Origin: Otis tarda | Taxonomy: Eukaryota > Chordata > Aves > Otidiformes > Otididae | Assembly: GCA_026413225.1 (NCBI GenBank) | Contig: CM048553.1 | Location: 136,678,190-136,742,189, forward strand | Direction of reading: 5' to 3' | Length of the DNA: 64,000 nt | Shown here: in pieces, positions 1 through 13,572 of the stretch | Layout of the letters: the number at the start of each line of letters is the position of its first letter | Position numbering within the stretch: position 1 is the first letter of the stretch | Made by a program: the position numbers and the translations under genes | Notes under the pieces: model-generated | Seen by the model: the letters and a program-made list of their open reading frames with translations, nothing else | Databases searched by the model: none | Told to the model about the DNA's origin: nothing

Positions 1-2429
1 CTTCCTCAGCTTCCCACCGGAAGAACAATACTGGTACATCTTCCTTCCCATGCCCCTGGAACATTGCACCCAGGTCCTCTGGGTGCCCAGCTCCTACACA
101 GTGGAAACAAAGAATGAGACTCATACCTTCAGTGCAGAGCAAGGAGCCTAATGGATGATTGGCAGGTAGTCTTGGAGGGTGAAGGAAGACTGAGACTCAC
201 TGGAAAAAAAAAAAAAAAGACTGTAAGAGCAGGAGCCATGGTGTATATTGAAACTGGACAAGAGATAACACAGATTTGGGTGAAGAAGCTCCAGAATACA
301 AGCGGGACATGAGAGGCCAGAGATAAAGGAGAAAGACCTATTAGATGAGAAGTTAGAAAAATGTTCTGGATTTGGCTGAACACTGGGAATTAAGAGAAAA
401 ATGTATGTGCTGGGCAAGGGGAAAGACTGGAGTAGTTTCAGGGGCTCTGGAGCCATGTTAGATCTTTCTTCACAGTCTTAACTTTATCTTCTCCTTGATT
501 TTCCTTGCATTCACTTCTAACTAGCTTTTTATTTGGCAAATATAAACAGCAAAGTTAATATGACTGATGTAAGCAATTAGTTCTTTAAGGTGCATCTGTT
601 ACTACTTAGTGTCTTAAATATCATTAACACTTTATACTGTGAGTTCAATCTATTGATTTTTTCTCTGAGGCTGTTTTACTAACAAAAATAATTTTTTGTC
701 TCACACACTAGAGGTATTTTCAATATGTAAAAAATGTGTTGCTACAAAATACCAAGGGGAAAAAAATCTATGGCTTTTTTTTCCTTGAAAATACTATAGA
801 GGTCATAGTATAGGATGTTGTGTAAAAATGTTTGTTTACATTAATACACAAAGATTTTTACCATACAGATGGCAGGAGTGCATAGTGGTTAACATTTGCT
901 TGAACATCATAAGTTTGGCATTTCCTCATAAGACTTGACATTTTTATATCCTGCTTCTTACTCTTGGCGGAGTGGGTAGATTTTTGAGTACTAATTCCCT
1001 CACATTTCCCTGGAAAGCCAGCCGTATTGCAACAGGTGTTCTGAGCAGCTGTGCTTTGGGAAAAGGGCGACTATGATTTCCTGCTAGTCGATTTTTGGAA
1101 GCTTTGAGATGGTCAGTATTATTACTTCTGAATGGTAGACGAATCCTCTATACTATAAATGTTTTAGATGAATAGCATTACCAACTTGAGGCTTTCCAAC
1201 TCTTTAAGAGCTTAAGGGGAGCATACTCCAAGAAGCATGGTGGAATGCCTCTCTTAAAAATGGTGAAGGCCTGATGAGTAGATATCACAGTAAAAACAAA
1301 GGAGAGAAAGTTCTTGGAAGCCTTCTAGGTCAAAGAATCAAAGCAATCCATTTAGCACAACAATCCATAAAGTCAAAGTCCCTCCTGAGAAGAGGAAACA
1401 CTCATACAGGAGTTACCAGTATCACAAGACAGCTGTGAATGAGACGACGTATTGTCTACAACATACTATAAGTCTGTGGGCACATTTTTGACCTACAACT
1501 GGAGAATTAGCTAGGTTCACCCTGGAAATACCAGCGTAAGCTCTGGAGTGGAGTAGGCCACTTTGCTTTTGCAAAGAGCATCCATAAGGGAATATACAAC
1601 AGCATAATTTGAGCAATGTAAATTCATATTTAAACTCATTTTAGTCACTTTCTCTGTGCAGGAAAGCAAATCATATTGTGTTGGGGGTGTACTCTGGGAG
1701 CCATGTCTCACAGAAAGAGAATAGATTTGTGTTTTTCAGAGCCCTCGTGGCTTTTGAAAATCAGCCACTGAGAGCTGAGTAAATAGTTTCAAGTGAATAA
1801 TTTACTCAATATACTTAATTGTTATTTCTACTTTCGGTAGAGTTCTAAGGAGGTCGGTATTTTCTTGAAAGTATTAATTATTTGAATTGATTCGGTGAAT
1901 TGTTTTCCATTCTGGTTTTTCTCTGTGGTTGAACACAAAATTCACCTACAAATAGGCAAGTTAAAAAATTCAAATCAGAACTATCAGGTGGTTTTGGTTG
2001 TTCACAAACAACATGCAAACACATATACACACAGATATTTGTAGGTTCTTAATTCTCTTTCTTTTCCAGATGATAGTCAAGCTAATGTTTTTCAGATGCT
2101 GTTGGAAGAACCAACGCTTTGCCACCAAGGGTGGGATAAAGAAACAGTGCCACAAGTTAGTCACCAAGCTGTAAGACATACTGGCTTGATAGAGAGTCTT
2201 CATTTAATTTCCTTACCCCAAATTCACACACATCTCGTATACCTATGTAATTCCACAGTGTAGTATGTCCAAAGATCCATCCTGGGCTCCACAGTGTCAT
2301 TTGATCAAAGCTCTATAAGGATGTAAGAGAACTTGCACAGGGAAGAGAAACAATACCCAGGCTTGCATTAGCAAGAGAGATTAAACTGCAGATCAAAGGA
2401 TGTGGTTATTTCAATTTAATTAACAATTG
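1..2429. other. Unannotated AT-rich stretch
   Basis: No exon, RNA gene or recent repeat is recognised. Open frames are short and have no recognisable domain. A run of about 14 A's lies near 205. It reads like ordinary non-coding vertebrate DNA. Confidence 0.6.
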
Positions 2430-2960
2430 TTAGACTACAGCTGGAATTTTGTGTCCAGTTTTTATAACACTATTGAAGAGAGAACCTGAAAAGTTGGATA
2501 GGGTCCAGCAGAGGGTCACCAATAATGATAAGAAGGTTGGAGGATCTGACATATAAAGAAAGGTGGAAGAAATTTGGTTTGTTCCGCATAAAGAAGAGAT
2601 ATCTCAAGGGGATCTAACTGCAGTCTTTCAACACTTTATAGTTAGTTATAGAGAAGAATGACATACTCTCTTCACAAGGATGCATACTGGCAGAACAATA
2701 GGCAGCAAGCACAAGTTTTTCAGAGGAAAATCTGTCTTGATATTTAAAAAAAAAAACAAACCTCTTCTCCATGAGAATGAGTAAACATTGAAATAGGTTT
2801 CCCAAATAAACGACAAAATCTCCCTCACTGGATATTTTCAAGACTTCATTTGACAGGGCTTTGGGTAACCTCATTTAAGGTCAGGCCTTCAACAGAAGGT
2901 TCAACCAGATAATCTCTAGGGCTCTCTTCCAACCTTGACTTGTCTATGATTCCATGATTT
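2430..2960 (+). mobile_element. Old CR1 LINE fragment (3' half)
   Basis: Degenerate phrases of the CR1 3' region appear in the right order. They include the 'gttggatagggtccagcagagggtcacc' region near 2495, the 'gtttgttccgcataaagaagag' region near 2577, the 'cttccaaccttgac' phrase near 2930 and an octamer-like end, 'ctatgattccatgattt', near 2944. Divergence from the young copies at 12889 and 54456 is high and the internal part is scrambled by small indels, so this is an old insertion. It encodes no usable product. Confidence 0.8.
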
Positions 2961-5900
2961 CTATAATGCTAAGACTTAAATATGTAATATTCTGGCCAAA
3001 TAAAATCCTGAATCTAGTTGGATATTAAAGTATTACTGAAGGTGCATTAAAGTCCCAGGACATAGCCTTAAAAATCTATGCTACTCCCTCATACGAAATA
3101 TTTACCAAGAAAATCTGTAGTAAAAAGTGATATGTTGAAGAACATAATTCAAAAGTTTTAGACAATTCAGTTGTTCTTCTCTCTACACTCATCACCTGAC
3201 AGAGGAGTAGGTCTGACTCACAGAGTCAAATCCCTGATGGAGATGCAGATTTTCTTGAGTCTTAATGATTGTACAGTATACTTGTACAAGCTCTATAACT
3301 TTAGCTTACCATTTCAAACGCTTACATTAGCTTGAAACCAGTGCCATTGCTGGGACAAAGGGTATTTTTCTCCCCTGTCATCATCCAGCATTGGAGATGA
3401 TGTTAGTGAAGAACACCTGCTCGCAGCGGTATAAACACATTTTATGTTATGTAGTTTAATGCCTGACGCATTATGCATTGCATGCTTCTAAACACCATAT
3501 GCCCAGTGCCATAAAACAAAGATGCAGAGAAAGATTATCGCTGACACTTCTAAATAATTTTTTCCCAGTTAACACAAAAGCTGCAAAGGGTTTAGAATGT
3601 GATTATGAAGCAATACACTACCATGTTTAACAAAGATTTGGTTGCTGTAATGTCTAATGCTGTGTTGTGAATATTAAGGACTCTAATCAGTCTGTGCCCA
3701 TCCATTCACAGATTCATAAACTTTAAAGAGTGATGGAATCAGGGCAGTCTGTTAGTCTCTTTGCAGTTGAATTTTGCCCCCTTGAGCACAGTTTAGCAGT
3801 GATATAATTGTCCTGAGCTGTGATGTGGATGAATATAACTTCTATGCTTCTGCATGATATGCTTCTACAAGTAATCATGTTTCACATTTGATTGCTACCA
3901 ATATCTATCTGACGGAAATTTGTTTAGTTTAGGAGTGACAGTGCTGAAAAATTACACAAGTGAGATCCACATATGGCCTGTAAGCAGCTAAGGACTAATC
4001 ATCAAATAAAGTAACTGCTAAAATTACTAGTGAAATGTTGATTTTCTTCCTAAGCTTGGACTATTAGTACAGGAAGACATAGAAACCAGAAACTTGTGAC
4101 ACTGGCAGAGTGTTACTCTCCTTCCACACAATTTGAAATAGGGATAAAAGAGAGGACTTGCCTCTCCTGGAAGTGTTGTAATACATAAAAGAAGTTTCCT
4201 TTATGATAAAATGACATTTTGGAAATCCTAGCTGTAGCAGCAATATCACCCTAATCCCCTTCATACAGTCTCAAAGCAGAGAGTAAATCCTGTCATCACA
4301 TGCAGGGCTCACCTGTGTATGATTTCAGTAGATTAGCTTCTTGCAAACTATAATCTGGGTGATGTTTCTTCAGACTGTGTCAAAATAAATAAAAATCTTG
4401 ATATGAATTTGTTGCTAAACACAATTTCGTCTAATTCAACACTGATTGCAATAGAAATGCTAGGAAACTTGAATGACGTCTGGTAGTGTCTTTGGAATTA
4501 TACAAATATTACAGGAGCAGAATATTCCTCTTCTTTCTCAATACACACAACTTATTTTTGTAACATGTTTCAAAATACACATAGGACTCTAAGAGATGGT
4601 TTGCCATGTATGGAGAGAAAATTCACTGCCTAAACTGAAGGTACTGGGGAAAATCCAGCCAAGATACCCCCGGACCTCTGGCATATTGTTTTGCTCAGAA
4701 TCTCAAAGGTCTGCTGGAAAACTGGAAATTGGACCCTGACCAAACTCTCACAGACAGTAAATTGCAAAAATACAATTAATTTCATTATAGACAGGTTACT
4801 AGTCCAGTAATCAAAATCAAAGACTTTGGAGGTCTGCCTGGCAGTATAGTCATGCTTTGGACACATCTGCCTTTTGTAATTTGGCCACTGAAATTATTTG
4901 CTTTGAAGAACAGAATCCTTCAGACAACCCAACTTCAGAAACAATTTTAGGCAAAATTATGCAGGATTTCAATTATTTTTATAGAAGACTCTACAATCTT
5001 GTGTTTCATTCGTGAGTTAAAGAGTTTCCCACTTTCCACTTAGATCCTTTTTCAAGTTGGTGCAACTGTAAGAGAAACAGGAAATAGAAGATAAAAGTTA
5101 GTTGTTTCAGAGGACTTAACTCTAATTAAGAAGATCTTTTTTTAACAGACAATTTACAAAGCTGTTGCAGTGGTACCTAACAACTGTGTGTTAGAAACTG
5201 CCCTCTGATACTCCTTCAAGTCCTTAACTCCTAAAAGATGTGAGTCTCCCTCCAACTTCTCCGCAGATTACTTAATAGACCCGGACTTATCAGGGTGCTA
5301 TCAGGGAATTATTAGTTTCACATCTATTCTTATCCACCTCAAAATCACACATTTCTCAGCCATGGCATTGCCAGGAGCCTGTGTTAGAACTGCAGACAGG
5401 TGGCAATGACAATGTCTTTCTGTACTCACGTCAGCCACAAGATGTTATTGCCACAAATGGCTTTGAAGCAGGGCTTCTGCGTTGTCGAGTGGCTGCAGAA
5501 GTCCTGCTGTGGAGAAGGCACCAGCATAAGGCTGCCATTCCTAGTGGATCTTGTCTTTTGGGAATACTTTGTGGCCCTTGCTACTCAGACCTACTCAGGT
5601 CAGGATCAGACTGGAAGGAGGAGTAGGGGTGTAATTTGACCTTCTCCCTCAGGTTCTCTTTGGGGCTGTGTCTGTAACCAGTGGTTAGACCACAAAGCCT
5701 TGCGGGTTAATTGGTTCTTTATTAAGCAGTCTCACTTAATATAAATAAATACATAAATAAGTAGATAAAGAGAACTTGATTTTCACATGGAATTATTGGT
5801 ACAAAAAGAGTTGTGGGAAGAAAAGTGGATCACATTACAGTAAACTAGTGAGTAACACATGCTGTTTGATGACATTTTCTCTGTATAAGCCTCTTTCTAC

Positions 5901-6984
5901 CATCTTCCTGTATTCATACTCTTCATGATAGGACTTGTGTGTGACTGGATTTTGAATTCTTTGTTTCCTGTTATCACTGGTAGGCTTTTTACATGGAAAT
6001 TTTTTCATTTTGTAAAATGGCATGAGCTAAAGTTAAAAATCTTAGTCCCACTTTAAAGAGAGTGAGCTAATTGAAAAATGTCACCTGATGACTGTTCAAC
6101 ATAATTTCCAATAGCATCTGGTATAGTATATCAAGGTCTTATTTAACTGTTCCAAAAATCAGATGTCAGACTTGAAAAAAAAAAAAATTACTGAGTAGCT
6201 TAAAAAATCCCAGTTAAAAATATACCCAGACATTCATCTTCATTGGTTTAATTTTCTATTAAAGCATGCAGACCAGCAGCTTCTTTTGCTGTTTCAGATG
6301 AAGGTTAAGATTGTTAAGCAATCAAATAAAATCAGAAACTTCTATAGTTTTAGGATAGCATCAGATACAAAGACCTGTGATAATGCAACAAAGATTGGCA
6401 AGAGTGCTGGTAGAAAAGCCACTTTGTCCAAGTGCTTGAATTACAGTCGTTTGTAAGTGGCTACTTGAACTTGACCTTACAGGTGTGTCACCTGTTCTCT
6501 ACTCTGATCTAGTACAACTGCTCACATTTCATAAGACAGCATAAAATTTAAAGCGCATTGTCCCAATTCTCATTTCCATATCTTAGAGAACCAAATGTAT
6601 TTTTACTTAATATAAAACTCATATTTTATTGTATTGTGACTATATGGTTTCTGGAGGTATTTATAATTGAATTACAAATCATCTGATTTGGTATGCTTAG
6701 CTTTTCTTTGCTCTCGTTTACTTGTCAGCTGTAATGCTCACAAGGCATCTTGTAATTCAATAATTTGCATTTCATAGACACAAAATTATTGTTTTGAGAC
6801 AGTCTACATAGTACAGTAAAGAAAACTACAGATGAAGAATATTTTATTAATAATGCTAGAAATACGGTATGGTAAGGTTCATTACAACATTCCTTTTACA
6901 TTTCATGACAGCATTATAAAAAAGATTATTCTTTCATTCATGTTTTGATATCTATATAGCATATATCTCATAAACCTATCAGTC

Positions 6985-7080
6985 AAAATTTATCCCTGGT
7001 GAAAAGCTATTGAAGTCAGTGGAGTTTTACCCAGGATTCATTAGTTCCATTCAAACCTGATATCTAGAGTGTAATTCAAG
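6985..7080. repeat. Possible ancient amniote interspersed repeat trace
   Basis: The stretch around 'attgaagtcagtggagtttt' (7010-7029) resembles a phrase seen in many old interspersed repeats of reptiles and birds, of the type 'attgacttcaatgggagtttt'. Only about 100 bases can be followed. I cannot assign a family, and a chance match is possible. Confidence 0.35.
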
Positions 7081-8984
7081 GGCGCTACATTTATATGAAA
7101 CAGTAGTGTTTTGTATAAAATTATTTATTTTATATTAAAGATCTTTCCATATGCTCAAACTAAATGGAAATAATCAGTTTGTTGACTTTATTAGTAGATT
7201 ATGTTTCACAACCTCTTTTGCTTTGAGAAGGCATTTTATTATTACATGTACTTCTTATACTTAATATATTTTTACATGCAAATAAACCTGAGGAAGATTG
7301 TTTAAATAGTTTTCCATGATGTTGCCTTAGACAAACTTCTTGTCAACATTTGTGGCTAAGAATTCAGAACAAACTACCTCCATCTTCCCGTTTCTTTTAG
7401 ACAGTAATGTTATTTTAATTTTGCTGGCTTCTTCAGAGCTGAACTCCCTGTTATTGTTTCTCACATAAATAAATAAAACAATAATGAGTAGTAAATGACA
7501 ACATTTTTACTGCCTGATTTAGTAAAGATTCTAAATTTTTTTTGTCACCAAAGACATAAAGTGCTTTTGCACAGAAGCTTGGCCTTGTTAGTTATGGAGT
7601 AAGATGTGAACTCATTTGTTACCAAATCTAATCTCAGCAGCCAGTTCAGAGACCTATGGTAACACAATTATTGTTAAATTTGATAACATCAAATTCCTTC
7701 ATAGCACGTTGAAAACAGTATCATTTAATGTTTTCTCAGAGCAGGCAGCATTCTGAGTAGATATGTTCCAGACATTCAAGAAGGGATGAAGAAGCCGAAT
7801 TCTACAGGAGGATAAACAAGCAGGAATGATGCATGTGTTGAGCACCTTCATTTGAAGAAGCAATGCAGCTGTCAGTCTTGAAGAGGAATCCAGATGCAAG
7901 TTTCTGGTCTTGCAAGAAAACAAGGATAGAGGGGGTGTAAGGAGATGGCATCCTTGTGAAATCTCATAAAAATACATCCTCTGGGATACTCGAATGGAAG
8001 CTGTAAAACCTTGGGGCTATATTCAGCTGAATACAATTACTGAAACTGATACTATTCATGCACTACCACAACACAGGGAAAAAGGCCAAGACTTTGTGCC
8101 CCTCTACCCCACTAGAAGCATAATTAATTATGAGAGAACATACATTAAAGTATGCCTCCCAAAGAGTGCATTTTTCATAGTCACTCCTATTTTTTGTCTC
8201 CCTCTGAGCCAGTTAAATTTTTTCCACAAATATCTGTTCCTTCTCTTTTCCCTAGAACATCAATATCTTCAAAGCAGCAAAATCAAGACTGTGTGAATAT
8301 CTGCTTATCTCCCTTTGAACTTGCTTTAGAGCTGTAACAGCAGGTCATCATTTAAGGAGGCCAGTTCTGTAAAGACCTGGTGGTAGGCCATTGTGTGAGG
8401 AGGAGGTCCCATATGTTCAGGAGGTGCAATGATGTACAGTTTCCTTCCTTTCCTTCTCCTTTCTGACTAGCAATAGTCTGGCAGCAACATGGGATGCAAA
8501 AGAGCCACTAAGGGCAGAATAAGTTCCCTTGCTTGAATGTAGCTGGAGGAAGACTAAGAAATGACCCAAGACTTTGTTTCACTTTTTAGCTAACACGGGC
8601 AGTGTGGCCTTATCTGTACCTGGGAATGCAGGCTGAGTAACACGCGGCACTAGCAGAGGGTTCACTCTTGCATCAGAGGAAAAGTAGGAAAAAATTGTGG
8701 TTCTTGGAACCAAAAATTTCTTTCCAGCTTATGCCAACACAGTTCAGCTATGTGCCACCCAAAGGCTTGTGACAAAGCCACTTTTAACTGTGCAATTAGC
8801 TGTGCTGGCAGCAAGCTCAGCTAAAAGCCTTGGCTCGTGTTTGATAGGGCTAGTCTAAGTACAGACACAACAAAAATAAAAAAGCTGCCTCTGCTGTGTA
8901 CACTGATATCCTGAGACTTCTGTGGAAAGTAAGGACTTTCCGTTACAGGAAGCCTAAGACAGTCTCTCTTCTCTTATGCTATAC

Positions 8985-9320
8985 TGTAATCTGGTGGCTA
9001 TGTGATTCCTTTACATTGAATCACTTTCAGCTGTAATTAGAGCTCTTGTTATCCTTTCTTTTGCCCCTTTAAAAAATAGTCTGCTCGCAAATTTAATAAA
9101 AATTTTGTTCTGTAAAATAGAGTTGAGTGAATATTAAATTCTTATTCCTGGAAAATATGTTTGCTCATTAAATTTGACAGTCATTGCTTATGTGGTAAAT
9201 GCTGTCAGTGCCAAGAACCCTTTGGCAGCTTCTGCCAGCTGCAGGTCCATTATTTTAATTGTCTTTAACCTATAATCAATAATTGCTGCTTTCAATACAA
9301 CTAGATGCATAGCTAAGCGA
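8985..9320. promoter_or_regulatory. Candidate conserved non-coding element
   Basis: This segment contains no repeat phrases and no low-complexity sequence. It is dense in homeodomain-type cores (TAATTA, ATTTAAT, AATCAATAATT) next to E-box-like CAGCTG and CAGCTT words, near 9030, 9110, 9230 and 9285. Such a mix is typical of developmental enhancers conserved across vertebrates. This is inference from texture only; conservation cannot be measured here. Confidence 0.2.
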
Positions 9321-12300
9321 TATGAAAAAAAGATTTATTGTCTATTGCACCTTATATTCTGCTTTAATGTGTAAGAGATGCAGCAAAATGCATCATCACA
9401 ATAATCTCCATCATCAAAACTATTGCAGCTTCTTAGGCAAATTTTCAAAGGAGAAACTAAAACATCTGTCTGTTTTACTAAAACAAACTTGATGTGCATT
9501 TTTAGGCCAAATTCATTTACATCAATGTAAACTTAGAATGAATAATTAGTAGCTACTGGAATTTAAGTTGTTTGCAAATGAGAATGAGATTCTGCTTGCA
9601 AGACTGAATTGTTTTCATTAGCAGTTGTAAGGCTGTATGTGACCATAACACCAATTCCAGGGAGGTCATTGGAACCTGTAATGCTTATAAAGGTCCACTT
9701 TTCTCTAGTCCGGGGATTGGCAGTCGTATGCTGTGTCTGCCAGGTGGGCAAAATAAAGTACTGAAGAATGCCACAGGTTCAGAGAATGGCACATATTGTG
9801 GGAGTCATTCTGGGTGCATCAAGGAAACTACACCTTCAGTTAAATAGTTTTGAATTTATGGTGATTTTTTTGGTTGATCTTTAAAAGAAAAGGGACTCCA
9901 CATTTTTGTGGGAAATAAGTAGGTAGCTTTTGTCTAAAATGCATGATAATCTTTATACCAGTGATATTTGAAAGGTATGACTTTAAATTATAAATGACCA
10001 TCCCATTCTTAGCTGAGTATAACTTCCTTTGCTTCTACAGAGATTATGTGTAAATGTGACATTTAAATCAGGCCCATTCATTTTCTGAATCATGATCTGT
10101 GATTCTCTTTTCAACAACGGTTGCTACTGAAAGGAAATAATTCTTGGTAAAGTCTCAAAGTCATCACAATTATAATAAGCAATCCAAATCACTTCATTTG
10201 GGGCAGAATTTCATCCTTAGAATTTAATAATTTCTTAGGAGAAATTGCCTCAGAGGTGCAGAATTTAGACTAGCTTCATGCATAGAATAATGTAGAAGCA
10301 CAAGAAAATACATTTCTTAGTGTGCTTAATTGCATCAGCAAAATGAAGATAATTGGGTAAGTAGATAACACAAAATTATTCAGAAGGAAGAAGGGGAAAA
10401 GACAGAGCAAAGGTAGAAGCACAGACTTGGAAAAGATTATTTTGTGTATGTTCCACTTCCATTAAAGGGAGTTACAATCACTGGGTTGTCTTCTTCTGAT
10501 TTCTAATAAAATAAGCATTATTTTTTCATGTTTTACTCTCCCTGTACATCGTGCATTCACAAGCACACATAATCCGCTGCCTCCTGCTCACTCTTCTACA
10601 GCCTGGCACAGGTAACTATGCTCCTGCAGCTGACACAACATTGCTGCTTTGCCAACTGGCAGAGCAGGCTTCTACACGGGACCAAAGTCCCTCGAGGGAC
10701 CATGAGTCCATCTCTAAACTGTAGCTGCACTACTGAGCCAGCTCAATAATTAATGCTTGTTAATAATGCATCTCAGTGAATCATTACTCCTTTAAATTTT
10801 AAAATAATTGTTTTAGCATTTTTAATATTTATGTGCCATCGATGAATGACTCCCTTATTTATTTCAGCTACAGACATACTGTATTATAATACAAAGACAC
10901 TGGATCTCAGTGGACAAGACCAGGAAGGCTCTGAGGGGAGGTCAGACTCCTAATTAGCTAGGAGAAAAGAGAGTGAAATAGAGCTACACATAATCATTGT
11001 AAAAGCTGGAATTTGCAAAAAGAAAGGAGATGTTTCCTCCTGTTGATACCAACCCCACACTCCAGTATGAATGCAGTTCCCCAAACTATGAAGAATGATG
11101 ATATTTGTAAGATATAGAAATTAGATCCGTTATGTTATAACATTATGCCAAAGGTAATGATAATTATACACCTGAGTCAGCCGCTCACTGAACCACAACG
11201 CTTTTGAACTCTCCTTACAAGGACCACGTGTGTTACAGAGCCATTATATTTACTGGGGCACAACATAAGACACTATGAGTCATGTGTTTTGTGCAGTGGA
11301 ACTCATAAATTAGCCATAAGACAACCCAAAGCTCTTAGCTGCTATACCATGGCTAATATAAACAGCTGTTTCCTCTGATATAATATTGATGTTTTTAAAC
11401 ACTTCTCCTTGGTGACAGTTTTGAGGTCTAGTAAAACAATCTTTCGCACAAGCACAGTGTATGACAACAAAGAAGCAAGTGATTTGTAGAGCAGCCACAT
11501 TAATTGAAAATTTCACATGTAGGAAACTCACAGTAGTTAAATTGTCCAGCCAGTTACCCTGAAATTAGAGCTTCTGGAGAGTGATGTTTATGTCCCAAAA
11601 GTACCTGTCAGCAATTTCAGACAAAGATAGACAACTAAAAATGTACCCTGTTTGCAATATGCCTTTTTTTACCTGTCAGGAAAATAAAGTCTAATTTTCC
11701 AGAACCAGGAGAGATGAGTAACGATATAAAAAACTAGAAAGTACATTGCATTTTCATGAAAGTATATGAACGATGTGCCCAGGATGACGTGCAAATACTT
11801 CAGGCAAAATTTAGACCTAGTAAAAATACTTTTAGTTTCAAAAGCTTTCTAGAGGAGCCCAAAAGACTGCCTGTAATGATTTCTACTCCTTTTTGTAAGT
11901 TCAGCATTCTACAGTCTCCCTATCCCAATTCCTCAATCCAAACTTGGCCCACAATTGCTGTATGCAGGATTAGGATCTAACCTAGTATCCAGTCAATTGC
12001 TAAATTGTAAAAAATATATTTTCCAGAATGCTGGAAGACCTAGCCCTGGAAGAACACAACAAAGTACTAATCTTCATGCTTATAAACCTCATTTGCCTTA
12101 GTATCCCAAAAAGTGACAGAGCAGTTCTCACACCAAGTTACATTTCTCCTGCCATCCTCCACCGAGGCACGTGTCTCACAGAACAGTCGTGACTCCTACA
12201 TTTGAGAATTTGTTCTCCTTTCCCAGATCAAGTTTTTAGTTCAAGATTATCCATTTCCCTAGATTCTGGAAAGAAAAAAAAAATGACTAAAGTTTGAATA

Positions 12301-12377
12301 GCTAGGCAGAACTGAGTGTTTTGTTGTTCCCATACTGTTGCATTTTTCTCTTCAGGTTAAACTTCATTTTTTATTTG

Positions 12378-12678
12378 GGGAAAAACTCTTCAGTATGGCC
12401 TATTGTGACAGGACAGGGGTAATGGTAATGGTTTCAAAATAGAGGGAGGTAGATTTAGATTAAATATCAGGAAAAAAAAAATTTACAATGAGGGTGGTGG
12501 AACACTGGAACAGGTTGCCCAGAGAGGTGGTGGATGCCCCATCCCTGGAAACATTCAAGGCCAGGTTGGATGGGACTCTGAGCAACCTGATCTGGTTGGA
12601 GATGTCCCTGCTCCTTGAAGGGGGGCTGGACTAGATGACCTTTAAAGGTCCCTTCCAACTCAAACCATTCTACAATTT
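12378..12678 (+). mobile_element. CR1 LINE 3'-end fragment
   Basis: This is a 5'-truncated CR1 covering the end of ORF2 and the 3' UTR. It runs from a counterpart of 'gagaaactgttcagtagggc' through the 'ctagatgacctttaaaggtc' and 'ccttccaactcaaaccattc' phrases near 12630-12670. The terminal octamers are worn to 'attctacaattt'. It has diverged clearly from the young copy 210 bp downstream, so the two are separate insertions in the same orientation. Confidence 0.95.
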
Positions 12679-12888
12679 AAAAATTAAAAAAAATATTGTA
12701 CAAAAGATGTTGCTTAGAAATTTCCAGTTAACTGATAAAACATCAGAATCTTACCATAAGCTTATACTGTTTTTCTGCCAAAAAAAAAAAAAAGTCTGGT
12801 CAAATTATTTTTTTTACCTATCAAAATTGTTTTGAAAGATAAATCAGTTTAGCCCCATCCAGGCAATTTGTATTATGATTACCCTAGT

Positions 12889-13572
12889 AGACTTGGGAGT
12901 GCTGGTAGACGAGAGGCTCAACATGAGCGGGCAATGCGCCCTTGCGGCCCAGAAGGCCAACCGCATCCTGGGCTGCATCAAGAGGAGCGTGGCCAGCAGG
13001 TCGAAGGAGGTGATTCTGCCCCTCTACTCTGCCCTGGTAAGACCCCACCTGGAGTACTGCGTCCAGTTCTGGAGTCCCCAACACAAGAAGGACATGGACC
13101 AGTTGGAAAGGGTCCAGAGGAGGGCCACCAAGATGATCAGAGGGCTGGAGCACCTCTCCTATGAGGACAGGCTGAGAGAGTTGGGGCTGTTCAGCCTGGA
13201 GAAGAGGAGGCTCCGGGGAGACCTGATAGCGGTCTTCCAATACCTCAAGGGGGCCTACAGGAAAGATGGGGAGAAACTGTTCAGTAGGGCCTGTTGTGAT
13301 AGGACAAGGGGTAATGGGTTTAAATTAGAAGGAGCTAGGTTTAGATTAGATATTAGAAAAAAATTTTTTACAATGAGAGTTGTAGAGCACTGGAACAGGT
13401 TGCCCAGAGAGGTGGTGGATGCCCCATCCCTGGAAGTGTTCAAGGCCAGGCTGGATGAGGCTCTGAGCAACCTGATCTAGTCAGGGATGTCCCTGCTCTT
13501 GCAGGGGGGTTGGACTAGATGACCTTTGAAGGTCCCTTCCAACTCTAACCATTCTATGATTCTATGATTCTA
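12889..13572 (+). mobile_element. Young 5'-truncated CR1 LINE copy
   Basis: Begins abruptly inside ORF2 at 'agacttgggagtgctggtag' and ends with about two and a half ATTCTATG octamers (13551-13572). It keeps an open frame to the natural ORF2 stop at 13478-13480, coding about the last 195 residues of the CR1 polyprotein (the region after the reverse transcriptase). Reading it against 56083-56767, I count about seven base differences in roughly 685, so both derive from the same recent source lineage. No clear target duplication is seen, as is usual for CR1. The frame upstream of 12889 is flanking DNA. Confidence 0.97.

Larger units (their letters stand above)
2961..12377. other. Unannotated stretch, mostly unique AT-rich DNA
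   Basis: No coding gene is supported. Open frames here reach about 100 codons at most (for example 7994-8296) and show no recognisable domain, repeat or signal. A short (ATAA)-rich patch lies near 5737-5765. Two sub-stretches are listed separately: an ancient-repeat trace near 7.0 kb and a conserved-looking segment at 9.0-9.3 kb. Confidence 0.55.
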
